A stretch of DNA of 64,000 nucleotides from Solen grandis (GCA_021229015.1 CM037788.1:51027040-51091039), one strand, 5' to 3'. Numbered from the stretch's first letter, positions 46,471 to 59,020 are shown. Notes: a model not told the origin generated them from the letters alone. Numbers and translations: made by a program.

Positions 46471-46528
46471 CTGAAATTAATAGAAGTATATTATAACATA
46501 TATAACAAAAAGATATGGTTCTCGATGT

Positions 46529-46706
46529 CTTAAATAAGTGGTGATGAGGTAAGTAATACATGTAGTATTTTTAATTCTTTAAACTGATATATTGGAAAAT
46601 TATATATAAAAATTTTTTTAACTGTAATAATTAATTGGGGGAGGAAAAAATTAAGGTTTGTCTTAAATAAGTGGTGATGAGGTAAGTAATACATGTAGTA
46701 TTTTTT
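46529..46706. repeat. 48-bp direct repeat
   Basis: TCTTAAATAAGTGGTGATGA followed by GGTAAGTAATACATGTAGTA occurs at 46529 and again at 46660. Confidence 0.8.
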
Positions 46707-47199
46707 TTATTAAGGACAGAAAGGGAGAGGAAAAGATACATTCACATATATCATTTTAACATACCTTCTAGGTCCCACATCAGACCTTTAACTGATGTTA
46801 TTTTTCATACGCAAGACGTTACTTAATTCACCTCTCTCGCTCTCTCTCTCTCTCTCTCTCTGTGTTTTGTTATGAAAACATTCGCATCTTTCTTTTTCTT
46901 TCTATCTCTTGAAATTCAGTCTTGATTCTCTCTTTCTCTCTATCTCCCTCTCTCTCTCAGCAAGGGCATTTGCGGAATTTATCCATAAATACATCAGTTA
47001 TTGTTTGTTAGATTCAAAACAGTAATGTAATGTCTAGATCTACATCTACTTATTTATTTATCTTACTCTCCATATTTTGGTCTACAAGTGTTACCAAATT
47101 CCGATTTAGTTGACTCTCATGCTTTTTAGTCTATTTCTTATCTATATATTTCTTTTGCTGATTGTTTACTAGAGTTTGTCAAGACTGAAACATAATTGT

Positions 47200-47855
47200 C
47201 ATGGGGTGAAAAAAGTGCAGCCTGGCTGAGACTCAAGCACGGAGCCTTCACTTACCAATTGAGCTACCAGTGGTGGCTGCTTACACATGATTCTCATCTT
47301 TTGTGAGTTATTGGTAGCATGACATGCAGTCTGACTGAGACGCTTTCCTGTGACCTTTCCCAGGTGATCCTTTTGGATGAGCTTCCTGGCCTCATAGACA
47401 TGATTTTCTTCTATTGTGAGTTATAGCTAATGATTCAAATGAGATGTAACAGACCACTCCAGGATTTGAACCCAAGATCCTTGATCAAAGGGATGGGTAA
47501 GCTACAGGACCACATACAGAAATCTATCATAAATTTTATGGTGAGAAAAATGTACCTCCTGCCTGGGAACTGAACACGGGGCCTTACCCTTTAAAGGTAA
47601 TTACCTGTACTGACTGAACAACTTGGTCGTTTACACACGTAATGATTTCTTCCCAGTAGTGAGTTATTGGGTACCATGTCATACTCCTACCAAAGTGAAC
47701 AAGATGAATATGATCTTTGATCACATGCAGCCTGGTGATGTTAGGCTTCATATGTCACAAGTTTAGAAAAATGTGCAGTCTGACCAAGACATGAACCCAG
47801 CACCTTTGGATATGAGGAATGCTTTACCAGCAGAGCAATGCAGCCACTTATGCAT
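47200..47855 (-). repeat. array of degraded tRNA-derived repeats
   Basis: On the minus strand, tRNA-like heads recur: GGTAGCTCAATTGGTAAGTG near 47265, GGGTTCAAATCCTGG near 47460, GTGTTCAGTTCCCAGGCAGG near 47565 and TTGCTCTGCTGGTAAAGC near 47840. They end in CTGCAC/TTTTTC.C tails. All point the same way, which suggests a locally multiplied SINE family. Confidence 0.55.
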
Positions 47856-47884
47856 AGTTTTCTCCTATTATGAGTTATTGGTTG

Positions 47885-48117
47885 TATTGGGGTTTACCGT
47901 CGCTGTGATAGTATTTCAGTCATAACGCGACATCCAGCTAATTACAGGTGGAGGAAGACCCCGAGTACACAGAGGTACCCGGGTAGAACCACCGAGCTAC
48001 CGCAAGCCAGCTGGAAGGCACATGAAAATTCCGAAGTCCCTACCAGGATTCGAACTCACAGCGATGAGGGGCTGAGAGATTTGTAGTCCACAAAAGTAAC
48101 CACTTGGCCAGTTATTG
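47885..48117 (-). repeat. tRNA-derived SINE, second family (inverted copy)
   Basis: On the minus strand, A box TGGCCAAGTGG and B box AGTTCGAATCC, and the body shared with 38866-39112 (CCAGCTGGCTTGCGGTAGC, CTGTAATTAGCTGGATGTCG). Confidence 0.8.
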
Positions 48118-48489
48118 GTACCATGACAATGAGTTTATACATATATGAATAGGCATAGTTTCTCCCTGAATTCACAGGACAATGCGGACATTAACATCCA
48201 ATTTGACAGTTTGCATGCAAAATAGAGCGCTGGTTTTCCACATGCGCAGATATAGAGGGGGGGACTGAGGGCTGGGGGGACTGGTGTCCAGACAAACCCC
48301 TCCTGAGAATTAGCAATTATGCATAAAAAAATAAGAGACATGACCTAATTGGACATGGTTATTATTGCTGTTATATACCCCCCTTCCCCCCCAACCCCAA
48401 TGAGACATTGCTGAATCTGCGTATGTTCTGGGTAACACCTCAGTGGACATTACCAATCTTAGATCTACAGTATGTGCTATCACTCTCCA

Positions 48490-48625
48490 TGGGATATGAT
48501 ACTTATATAGTGTACCAGAGCAGGATTTGAACCCAAGATCCCTGGCTTGAAAAGGGGTTGAGCTAACCCAAGAGCGATATATTTGAGAGAAATACTCTAA
48601 CCACTTGGCCACTGCAGCCGGTTTC
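48490..48625 (-). repeat. tRNA-like repeat head with enlarged A-B spacing
   Basis: On the minus strand, A box TGGCCAAGTGG and, about 75 bases later, GGGTTCAAATCCTG. A SINE relic. Confidence 0.5.
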
Positions 48626-48649
48626 TCTTCTTTATTGCTCTGTATATAT

Positions 48650-51600
48650 AAGACAGTTCACCAATATCATGCCACTTATCTAATGGCATGATATCACAGA
48701 CATGTTTGTATCATGTGATGTTGACAATGTTAATTTCAGACATGAAGAAATTTCCCTAATTGAGATTACTTTAATGACATATTAACTTTTGACTTCACAT
48801 TCACTGTATTTGTTAAAAAGAACTTTTACAGACTGATTGATGGATTTGTAAATTCAGAGAGTATTGTGCATGTGCACCCCAAGCACTCTAAGGGGAAATC
48901 TAAATATTTTGTGCCCATAAAGACCTTATGCACTGGAAAAATTCCAACAGACAGCAGATCTTTGTAAAAAAAAAATTAAAAAGTGCTTTTGCAAATTATA
49001 TGGAATAATATAATACTGTTAATTAATACCTGTCCAGACTGCTTGCAAATGTTTAATATTTTTAAGGTCTCTCTTAGTGCACCTATCAATGTTTTGCCCC
49101 AGGAGGGGTATGGGCTAACCTGACAGGGGAACTTGACTTTTTTTCTTTCATCACCAAAGAGCAATAGAAATTTGTTAAATGGATATGCTTTGCAGTTTGC
49201 ACAGGATTCCAGCCTGTTGAGAACATTCTTCTGTCAAAAGTCCCATGTATACCCCCTCCCCACAAACCCTGGGGCAAAATATTGATAGGTGCATAGGAAA
49301 CTCTGAATTCCAAGAGTTACATAATTACTTTAAAGCAGCATAACACAGGCCTATGTCATAGTCCAATAGCAATATGTTTGATGCTAAATGTTTTTTGGGG
49401 AAAAATGTTCAGCAGCCATAGGAGTCAAACACAAGACCCTGGTATACTGTAGGAATGTGCAGTGAATTGTACTGTGACACGATATTCATATATTCATATT
49501 ATAAATCCTCCTTGAGCAACAGATTCAAAGAGATTGCAACATGAATTATTTCACCTGTTTTTCTGGTGTAAGTTGATAGTTTATATATGGCAAAGTAATG
49601 GAATGAAAGATGATTTGCTGAAAATTTGATTGCTCTCTTTTTGTAACCTGACTGAAAAGTGAATCTTTTATAATTATGCATACTTATATACTTTAGTTCA
49701 TAGTTTTATGCAACTTGGTTCCATTTTGTCAGGCACTTCTGTAGAATATTCATTGAGTTTGTGCTATGGCTATTCCATTTAGAAATGTTTTGGTTCCTGC
49801 AGTTTCAGATGTATAGTGAAGCAAACTGTGCTGGACAAATTGGTGAATTTGCTTTGTTTTATGAAATGAGATTTCTTGTTGTATGTTGTGGTATATATTC
49901 ATGATCAAAGACTGGTTACTTTCAAGGCATTGTATCTTCTGTTTGTTCATGTGCATACAACAATGTAAATCATATTCTAAAAAATATGTTTTCATAGACC
50001 ATTTTAAGTTTGATAAATGAATACTCATCAAGTCAAAAAATGTAAATGAATATCTATGAGATACAGCTTTAATGGAGGAGTTCCTTTGACACATTTGTTA
50101 CATGTACTTCTAAACAGATATTTTTGATGATCTTTCTCCCTCTCTATCATGCACGCAACAAAACATACGCTTAAGTTTTACTTACTCAGTTTATTTGACA
50201 ACTTTTCATTTTAATGACATAACAAATATGAAATTATAATTTTATGACAGCTTTTGTGTTATATAGGTTTTTCTCTGACTTGGAACCTTAGCAAGGTCCC
50301 TATTACAGATATAAATTCCCCTTTTCCTCAACTTGGGAACATTTGAAAGGGAAAAACTTTATGTTCATGTAATGTGCAGCACCCAAAGTTGTTACATTGA
50401 AGTGTACCATTATGATTTGTGTAATGCATCGAAAGAGGGTCAGTGATAGATTTTTACCTTGTAGGACAACCCTCTTTATGGGAGATGAGATTAATTTTAA
50501 ATTAGTTTCTTGAAGAGCCAGCAACATAAAATTTGAACAATAAGCAAAGCTCCTCCCCAACCCCACTGAGAAAAAAAGTTGAGCTCATCAATCTGATTTT
50601 GGTGTCATTGGCGTTGTCATCAATCTGATTTCGGTGTCATTGGCGTTGTCGTCGGAAAAAACTTTAACCATAACTTCTAAACTATTAAAGCTTTTGTCAT
50701 CAAACTTCACATATACTTGTTCACTATAACAAGGGGTATATTTACGTAAAGGGTCATAACTCTTAAGTCCATTTTGACCAATTTATCTCCTTTTTTTTTA
50801 AATGTATACAGTGAAAAACTTTGGTTAGCAGGATTTCCTAATAACTTGGCAATAATATGTATCTCAATGCGCTGAAGTGTCATGCACAAGAATTAGGTTC
50901 CAAGCTCAGATGTCAAGGTCGAAGGCCACAGAGCTGAATTTGATTGTTCAGACATGGATCACTGGATGTTCAAATAACTTGACAGTTATGTTAATGTGAA
51001 TGAGGCGGAGTGCTGCATGCAAGAGTTGGCAGCTTTTAGGTCAAGGTCACACTTTGAGGTCAAAGGTCATTTGCTTGTCCGGACAAAATGCAGATAAATG
51101 TTTCGAACCAAGGTGTTTTTTAGTATCTTACAGATGTGCTAGGATCATAAAATCTTGACCACAAATACACACTGACGTTTATTTTATACATTATGGTGGT
51201 TTTTGTAATGTTTGTTGTAATTGACGTCATGACATTAACCAAAATTTAGGCAGAATGAAAAGGTTTTAAGCTCTACAAGCCTTTTTCTTTCTTTTTTTTT
51301 GACAGATTTGCATAAATTTACACTAAAGGCGCAGAATTGGTCCATCTGCACAACTGGCCCTTCTGGTTGACTGTCACTTCTGTTTCCGGAAAATCATAAA
51401 TGTCATGGCCTTAAAGGCATACCTGCACAGTGCAGTTATTCATGCAAAGTTTTAGAAAATTCTCATGGATAGTTTTAATTTTCCTCTTTTGTCTATGTAG
51501 AAAATAACTGCATTGTTCACGTACGCCTTTAAATATCTCAAAAACAATGAATTTTCTGTCAAGATACCATGGGTGTCCTTTAAAGGATCTTTCAAATGAC

Positions 51601-53440
51601 ATTTAGATTTTGAAGATCAGGGTTAAATCAGTTGAGTTATGGCAGAAAAAAAGGAAAATTATGTTACCCCAAGTAAATCTAGCTGCCTTAATCTCAAAAT
51701 TGATTTTTGTAGATAAGAGTATGAACCTAATTTGTAGAACTATTCCTTGTTTATTTTATTTGTATTTAAATTTTAGCTTGATGCATTGCTTTTATAATGT
51801 TTTGTATGTTTAAATGATCAGGTTATTAATTCCAAAGTTGTTGGTGGAGAAAAAAGTATTTGACATAGGCATGTTTTTGCCGTTTTGTTTGGGTTTGACC
51901 GTTCATATTTCAAAATCCGTCAAAGATAGTTCCAAACATAAAGCTATTGAAATGTTGGGAATCTAAAGACCTTTCTAATGGTACCTAGGTTTTTTTTTAA
52001 AGACATAATATAAGCAAGTTACATAAAAAATAAGAATATCTGAATACTGGTTTTTCAAATGCCTCTGCATTTGGTCCCATGCTTTTTTCCAGCTTTTTTC
52101 TATAACATTGTAGTTATAATGTGCTGTTGTGATTTGTCCAAATGCCATATGCTCACTTTAAAATTCAGGAAAAACATATATGTAAAAAACTGTTTGGTAG
52201 GAAAAGAACATTTTTTGCATGTAAAGAGGACTGGTGGTAGTTTACAGCCTGGTGGTACACCAATTTTGAGAATTATTGAGGTTCATTTTAAAGAGGGTTC
52301 CTTGAAGATCCAGCATCATGAAATTGTAACAAGGGGCAAGCTCTTGAGTGTCCTTTCATTGCATTGATTTCCATTTTTATATGACATCATTTGACGTCAA
52401 AATTTGCATCTGCTATCAAATTATTTTGTGCTCTACAGCTTTCAATTCTGGATGGATTTTCTTCAATTTTTAAAGAAAAATGTAATGCAAGATAATTATG
52501 TAATGAATGTTTTAAGGTTTGATATGGTTTGCAGAGCAGAAAGCCTTATCGTTTGTTCAGACAAACGAAATATAGTTATTGGTATTCATTCTTCTTCATT
52601 TTGAGGTTCAAATTAAAACAGGTTTCCAATATCATGAAATTTCAACAGCAATTAACGTGACTTTGTCCCTTTTGAATGCTTATGTGACGTCATATGACAT
52701 CATGGTTAGAATTAGCTACCAAATATTGTTCGCATTCTACAGCCATCATTTCTTCTATGTAATTTTCACAGAATGTATTCATTATATTGTAGATGTGCGC
52801 TTCCGTATACGTTTTTTCCGGACTTGGAAAGACCAGGTTCTATGGTTGATCCAAGTTTCGAACTTTGGATCTGAAAAAGGATTTAAATTATTACCAAGCT
52901 TTGGATCTGAAAATGAATTAAATTGTTTCGAAGCTTCCAGATAAGCTCATATTTTAACAGGATGTGTGCCTCAACAATTCCTATCGGTTTTGTAAAGATT
53001 GACGGCATTTGATGTCATTGCGTGTTAGAAACTTTCAATGGAAAATATCTGATTGTGTGTGTGTGGGTGCTGCCACGAAGCTACATTCAGATATCTGGTG
53101 CTGCATTCCTTAAATTTTGACTAATTCGCATGAAAATTTCACTAAGAATTCAGCAAATTGTATATTGTCGCATTGTCTTAGTCAATTCCGTTCTCGGAAA
53201 ATCGCAAAGGTCATTGTGTTTTTTTTGTTGTTGTTGTTTTTTATGTCATTTATTTCTTCGGCCATAAATATCTCAAAATTACAAATATTTGATATGGTTA
53301 CAGACCAGAATGCACTATCGTTTGCTCAGAACAAACGAAAATCTAGTTTCTTATCGCACTCGTTAAATATATGTTGTAAATATTTTGTTGCCATGTTCAA
53401 AGTGTATCTATTTAAAATTTACATGTGTGGATGACATGGA
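48650..53440. other. gene-free stretch
   Basis: No convincing exon. Holds the foldback at 49078-49294, a 32-bp tandem duplication at 50588-50651 (ATCAATCTGATTTYGGTGTC), dispersed-repeat sequence with GGTCAAGGTCACACTTTGAG near 51040, and AT-rich DNA. Confidence 0.45.
49078..49294. repeat. 217-bp foldback element
   Basis: GTGCACCTATCAATGTTTTG followed by CCCCAGG at the left is the inverse of CCTGGGGCAAAATATTGATAGGTGCAT at the right. The inner part repeats GGGTATGGG / CCCATGTATACCC in inverse. Confidence 0.7.
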
Positions 53441-53639
53441 TTACATGAAATAAAGGTATATTCATTGTATATATTTTGGTCACAAAATATCCGTCGTCCA
53501 TAATACATTTGAAGACGCCTGGAGACCGGGGATCGAGAAAATTTGATTTACCAAATTCATATATAAATTGGTATGATAAATGTCACCCATTGTGGAAGAA
53601 TATTTTCTGAGACCCGTGGTTATAGTGTACGGGAAGATC

Positions 53640-53835
53640 TGTATTAGTTACGTAGTATTGAAGTTTACATCACGAGCAAGCGTTTTAATGATCCTGATCA
53701 AAATCATGCTCACATGCAACCTTCCAATCGATCATGATCTGGGTCAGTAAAATTACATGTGCAATCATCTTGAAGAGCGATCTATAAATAGACTGACGTG
53801 TTGACACGTGAGGTATTTTTTACCCTAGGTATTGG
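53640..53835 (+). repeat. diverged direct repeat left of the Ngaro element
   Basis: Shares ACGAGCAAGCGTTT, CCTGATCAAAATC and CTATAAATAGACTGACGTGTTGACAC with 61540-61775. It includes a TATA box (TATAAATAG). Confidence 0.6.
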
Positions 53836-54210
53836 ACGAGGTGTTCCGAATGTGTAATGGAGATCACACTCGGACTCTGGACAGTTCTTTTCTAAATCCA
53901 TAATAGGAATTTCTAACAATATTTTCTACAGATGTCACTTTTTTTCGAATCATGATTTTTTTTTTAAGTTAGTATTAAATATCTTAACACCGAAAAAAAT
54001 TCTTTCAAGATAAAATTGTCTCTTGGAAGAGCTTTAAGATAATATTTAGAATCAGTTGAATATTGGTTAAAAAAAAAAAAAAAAATTGTCACCCCAAGTG
54101 CATTTAACTGCTTATATCCGGAAAATTATTGATTTCTATAAATTAGGGTATGAACATTATTTGTAGCGATCCCTGGTCGTTCTATTGATGTTTAAGTTTT
54201 GAAGAATAAT

Positions 54211-54443
54211 GGGGGTTATGTATTTAGCATAGCACCGGTTGTTTGGGGGCAAATGGATTTTTATTGTGGTTTGGGTAGTTAATAAGCAAAGAGGATAGGA
54301 ATGTTTCTATAAATAAAGTTCGGGTAAAGCTGATACAATTATCAATATATTACGTACGTGTTATTCTCACGATCACCGTCCTCTTGGAATTTTCCCGCGA
54401 AGGCGAAGAAAGGTAAAATGTTTGCTCTCATGAAAATCAAACA
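54211..54443 (+). repeat. Ngaro split direct repeat A1
   Basis: Starts GGGGGTTATGTATTTAGCAT, ends CATGAAAATCAAACA. Nearly identical to 60474-60706. Confidence 0.92.
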
Positions 54444-55257
54444 TTTATAGGCGAGAAAAGGGCATTAAGGTTTAAAAAATCGGGTACAAGGTTTGAAATA
54501 AAAATTTGGTAAAGGTTTAAAACTAAATTAGGGCAGGATCTTTTACGAAAGCCTAGGCAAAGGTGAATTTATGTGTGGCACAAGGCGCAACCACGAGGTC
54601 GATCAGTAGAGGCAAAAGGAATTAAAGGGATAAATATGAAACCAGTTATAAAATGTAAGGTATTTTACAGATATAATCAATATCTAGTCAGGAATTAACA
54701 TGGAAAAATATATTTTTTTTCTAATATTGCAATTTCGGCAGTTTCAAATATCGGCATTGTAAGGGGGAAAGGGGAGTAACCACGTCTGGATCAGTAAAAA
54801 AAAAAAAAAATCTGGTTACCTCCCTTGTTATGGTTATTGTAAGAATTTCATGGTTATCTTGTACATAGGCAGATAAATGAGCTAGGGAGTTGAACTGTTA
54901 GGAAATAAAGTATACCGTAAGGAAATAAAAACTGCAGTGATATAGATAAATAATATATAACAATTATGAAAATACAAGCATAGCTTTTACGTAGAAAGTT
55001 AAATATATATATAGACATGGATAGAATAATGAATATATATAATAAGAAGAATGGGTATAATATAAAAAAAAAAAATATATATATATATAATAATAATAAA
55101 AAAAATTAAAAAAGAATAATAATAATAATTAATAAAAAATAAAATACAATATTATATGATTTAGTTACGTTAACAATTTATGTAATTATAGATATTGTTT
55201 AGGGTGTATACCAATAACATGGAGTTAATCAATGTTTATGTTTGTATTTGAGAGAAA
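54444..55257 (+). other. Ngaro leader
   Basis: About 0.8 kb of AT-rich sequence between A1 and the first ORF, ending in long A/T runs (55070-55140). No ORF. Confidence 0.7.
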
Positions 55258-56289
55258 ATGCGACGCTCTTCAAGAAAAAGGAAGGCACCAGCTAGGTTAG
55301 AGAACCTCGATGACCCACCACCACCTACCGGGCATCCTAAGACAAGAGTGGTAAACCAGAGGCAACAGAGAGATGCAGAGGTAAACCAAAGGCAAACGAG
55401 GGACGCAGAGGTGACAGGTATACAAACACAGGGGCTAACTGCACCTCCAGAGGCGTCAACAAACCAAACACCAGAACCCACACCACCACCTTTAGTGTTG
55501 GCACCAACAGCAGCGGACCTTGGGCTGTTAGGAGTGGATCTAACCAACCAATTGCCAGATGGACAAGGTAATGTTAAGGAGATTCATAGTGTAAAAGCTA
55601 TTCTTGGGGAATTTGTTACCCAGAATGTTAAAGAGAGGATCACACAGGGGCAATTTGTTGACATGGCAACATTATTGCAGGGTAATGATAGCGTCGTTCC
55701 ACAGAATGAAAAAGGGGCAAAGTTGGTAATAAATGGGGCTGGCCAATTAGTAATGGCTCCAACTAAGAATAAGAAAATAACTAATATAGAAGAATGGACA
55801 GATGCTTTTTTGGTTTTCGCAAGCATATACACGGGGGCACACCCCTCAGAAACGCAGGCAGTACTGAAATATGGTCACGTGATTAGGACTGCAGCAAAGC
55901 GACATTTGGGGTTAGGGTGGCTAAGTTATGACACTCAGTTTCGATTAAGGCTAGCATCAAACCCAATTAAGTCCTTCGGGGAAATAGATGAAGAACTATG
56001 GTTGTTATGTATGGGTCCTAGCTCAATGGCTATTTCAACAGGAGATAAAAAATGCTATGATTTTAATTATCGTTTCTGTGCAAGAGAAGTTTGTACTTAC
56101 CGCCACTGTTGTCTAATTTGTAGTGGGAACCACCCAGCTCGATCATGCTGGAAACAGACATATCAAGGAATGGGGGTGCAGAGACCGGCTCGATTTGGAG
56201 AGGCTTCCAGGCCTCCCCGTTATGCGCAACGTTTCCCTCCCCGACAACCTCTCAGGCCCCGCCTGTCAGCTCATTACCCAAGATTCTAA
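55258..56289 (+). CDS. Ngaro ORF1, gag-like protein
   Basis: 343 aa from ATG. A basic, Pro/Gln-rich N-terminus, a central helical part, and at residues 266-297 a Cys/His cluster (CYDFNYRFC, C, CCLICSGNHPARSC) of the kind seen in gag-like proteins of tyrosine-recombinase elements, presumably nucleic-acid binding. A basic tail follows. Overlaps the RT ORF by 167 nt in another frame, implying frameshifting or a separate start for RT. Confidence 0.75.
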   Translation: MRRSSRKRKAPARLENLDDPPPPTGHPKTRVVNQRQQRDAEVNQRQTRDAEVTGIQTQGLTAPPEASTNQTPEPTPPPLVLAPTAADLGLLGVDLTNQLPDGQGNVKEIHSVKAILGEFVTQNVKERITQGQFVDMATLLQGNDSVVPQNEKGAKLVINGAGQLVMAPTKNKKITNIEEWTDAFLVFASIYTGAHPSETQAVLKYGHVIRTAAKRHLGLGWLSYDTQFRLRLASNPIKSFGEIDEELWLLCMGPSSMAISTGDKKCYDFNYRFCAREVCTYRHCCLICSGNHPARSCWKQTYQGMGVQRPARFGEASRPPRYAQRFPPRQPLRPRLSAHYPRF

Positions 56290-57943
56290 ATGCAATTGTG
56301 AGGCTAATACTACAAAATGTCTCCATTTAGGTAACTCCCCAGTAAATGTCCCATTACTTGAAAAGTATTTGAGTAAATATAAAAATGTTGAAGATGCAGA
56401 TATTTTAGCTAATGGATTTAAACACGGATTTAAAATTGAGTACAGTGGCCCAAGAGTAGCTTACGAGTGCCCGAATCTCAGATCGGCGTACGAGCATAAT
56501 ATACAACTTAGGGAAAAAGTAAATCAGGAATTAAATTTGGGAAGGTTAGCTGGACCTTTTGAGCAACCCCCATATCAGAATCTAAGGATTTCCCCGGTAG
56601 GAATTTTGCCAAAGTCAGAGGGGGGTTGGAGAATGATCACACATTTATCGTACCCGCATGGGGAAAGCATTAATGATGGCATCAACAGCCAATTTTGTTC
56701 TGTTAGATACACTTCATTTGATAATGTAACAACAATGATTTACGACCTGGGTAGGTCAGCGTTGATAGCCAAACGGGACCTGAAATCAGCGTATCGAATT
56801 CTCCCAATAAGGGTTGAGGATTTTCCATTATTAGGACTTAAAATAGAGGGAAAATACTACATTGATAAATTTTTACCAATGGGATTAAGCCAGAGTGCAA
56901 ACTTGTTTGAAAAATTTTCTTCATTTCTCCATCATCTCGTTGCAGAAAAAGCTAAAGCAAACTCAATAGATCATTTGTTGGATGATTTCATAATGGCAGG
57001 CAAGCAAGGGACGGGAACATGCCAGAATCTAGTGGCAACATTTGAGAAAACATGCGCTGAGCTAGGCATTCCTATAGCAGAGGACAAATCCGTAAACCCA
57101 ACTACAATAATGGTATTTTTAGGATTGGAAATTGATACAGAGAAATTGTTGGTTAGAATACCTAGTCATAAAGTCCAAGAATTGTCCCAGTTAGTGGCAA
57201 CTTTTATTCAGAGGAAGAAAATAACCTTGCGGGAATTACAAAGTTTAGTAGGAAAATTGAATTTTTTCGGACAAGCTGTCAGATCCAGTAGGGCCTTCCT
57301 CCGTCGTTTCTACGATGCAATGATTCCATTAAGAAAACCATATTTTAAACTTAGAATTTCGCGGGAAATGAGGGAAGACCTGCTTGTTTGGCTGAGATTT
57401 TTAGAGGATTTTAATGGGGTAAATTTCATACCAGATAACAAATGGTTTACTAGCAATGAACTACAGTTATTTACAGATGCTTCAGGTTCAGAAAGATTGG
57501 GGGCAGGATGTTACTTACAGGGAGAATGGTGTTTTCTTAAATGGCCAAACGAGTGGTCAAAACACCAAGTTCTGAAAGATCTTACATTTTTAGAAATGGT
57601 TCCCGTTGTATTGGCACTTTATATTTGGGGGCACAAACTTCAGAACAAAAAAGTTATTATGAGGATCGACAATGAAGCTTTGGTTAAGGTTTTGAATTGC
57701 CAAACCTCTAGATCAAAAAGACTGATGCAACTTGTCAGAAATTTGGTTCTCATGTGTATGAAAGAAAACATATTTTTCAAGGCAGTGCATATTTCTTCCA
57801 AAGATAATATGATCGCAGATGCTATTTCTCGTCGACAGTGGAGCCGATTCAAGCAGGTGGCGCCAGAGGCGAAAAGGGAACCAGTAGAGATACCAAATCA
57901 ATTCAAGTCAATGATATCCAGATTGAGGCTAGAAGACTGCTGA
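56123..57943 (+). CDS. Ngaro reverse transcriptase/RNase H
   Basis: 606 aa. RT motif A is KRDLKSAYR (Asp 219), motif B LPMGLSQSAN, and the active site HLLDDF (Asp 287, 288) in place of YxDD. RNase H follows with TDASG (Asp 452), FLEM (Glu 491), RIDNEA (Asp 516) and a late DNMIADAISR, so its acidic residues are present. There is no aspartic protease or DDE integrase, as expected for this class. The first methionine lies inside ORF1 and the natural start may differ. Copies RNA to DNA in the element's replication. Confidence 0.9.
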   Translation: MGTTQLDHAGNRHIKEWGCRDRLDLERLPGLPVMRNVSLPDNLSGPACQLITQDSKCNCEANTTKCLHLGNSPVNVPLLEKYLSKYKNVEDADILANGFKHGFKIEYSGPRVAYECPNLRSAYEHNIQLREKVNQELNLGRLAGPFEQPPYQNLRISPVGILPKSEGGWRMITHLSYPHGESINDGINSQFCSVRYTSFDNVTTMIYDLGRSALIAKRDLKSAYRILPIRVEDFPLLGLKIEGKYYIDKFLPMGLSQSANLFEKFSSFLHHLVAEKAKANSIDHLLDDFIMAGKQGTGTCQNLVATFEKTCAELGIPIAEDKSVNPTTIMVFLGLEIDTEKLLVRIPSHKVQELSQLVATFIQRKKITLRELQSLVGKLNFFGQAVRSSRAFLRRFYDAMIPLRKPYFKLRISREMREDLLVWLRFLEDFNGVNFIPDNKWFTSNELQLFTDASGSERLGAGCYLQGEWCFLKWPNEWSKHQVLKDLTFLEMVPVVLALYIWGHKLQNKKVIMRIDNEALVKVLNCQTSRSKRLMQLVRNLVLMCMKENIFFKAVHISSKDNMIADAISRRQWSRFKQVAPEAKREPVEIPNQFKSMISRLRLEDC

Positions 57944-58881
57944 AAGAATCGTTAGCGCCAAACACAATCAAAGCGTATAACACAGGGTTGAACAATTTCC
58001 GGGGCTTCAGGCAGAATTATGGATGGCTAGATTTATGGCCACCATCAACTCAAGAAATAGTTAGTTATGTTGCATTTTTATCGCTTCAAGATTTCAGTTT
58101 TAAAACTGCAGAATTGTATGTATCGGCTATAAGTTTCAAGTGCAAAATCCAAGGGGTCACTGACAACACACGGCATTTTGTAGTTAATAAAGTATTGGAA
58201 GGGTTCCGCAGAACAGCAAAAGCGAAAAGGGTGCGCCTTCCAATAACGGGGGAACTCTTGCATGGCATTCTGACTAAGCTTCCAGCAGTTTGCATAAATG
58301 ACTACGAAACTTTTCTGTTCTCTTCAGCATTCACGCTGGCATTTTTTGGTTTCTTTAGGGTAGGAGAACTTGCTATAGCAAAAAAAGGGGATAATCAGGT
58401 CTGTAGGGTGCTGAGTATCCAAGATGTACAAATGGTAGATAATGGGAACACCATTATGTGTTCATTGCGGTACTCCAAAACTGATCAACATGGGAATGGG
58501 ACAAACATTAGGTTAACAAAATTGAGCAGTAGTACCATTTGCCCAGTATCTGCATTCTGTAGATTTAAAGAAATACGACCAAAATGTTCTGGGCCTTTAT
58601 TGTGCCATTTGGATGGTTCACCATTGACCCGTTATCAGTTTTCTTCTGTCTTGAGAAAGGCATTATACTTGTTAAACCCTCAGCTTAAGGGTTACAAAAG
58701 CCATAGTTTCAGATTAGGGGCCGCCTCATCAGCTAGTAAATGGGTTGGACAGTGGAACAAATTAAAAAGGCAGGGAGGTGGTCTTCAAATGCCTATAAGG
58801 CTTACATACAACCAGTTTAAAATCTGTTGGAACGGCGCTTTGTATGTAAAACATGTTTGGTGGCAAAATAGAGCACTTTAA
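57838..58881 (+). pseudogene. Ngaro tyrosine recombinase, frameshifted at the C-terminus
   Basis: The ORF gives 347 aa and overlaps the RT ORF by 106 nt. An N-terminal SAM-like domain (LAPNTIKAYNTGLNNF) is followed by a catalytic domain with Arg 174 (FFRVGELA), His 289 and Arg 292 (HSFRLGAA). After SASK (about 58740) the frame loses similarity. The conserved GRWSSNAY region with the catalytic Tyr is instead in the third-base frame, from 58743 to a stop at 58820. A one-base deletion at the TAAATGGG tract is the likely cause. The encoded protein of this copy lacks the nucleophile and should not integrate. Confidence 0.85.
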
Positions 58882-59020
58882 ATTGTGTTGATAAAAGCAT
58901 ACCAGTCAGTGTTGGCATTGAAGGATTTGGCTATTTCAGCAAAGCTTGGTATTGTGAAGCTAGAGATAGAATACAGAGCCATGGTAGGGGGTAATACGGT
59001 ACAGAGGCAGAGGTTTAACC

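Noticed and set aside
55236..55547. 103-aa minus-strand ORF opposite the gag-like ORF
   Set aside because: Antisense shadow of the Ngaro ORF1 with no independent motif.
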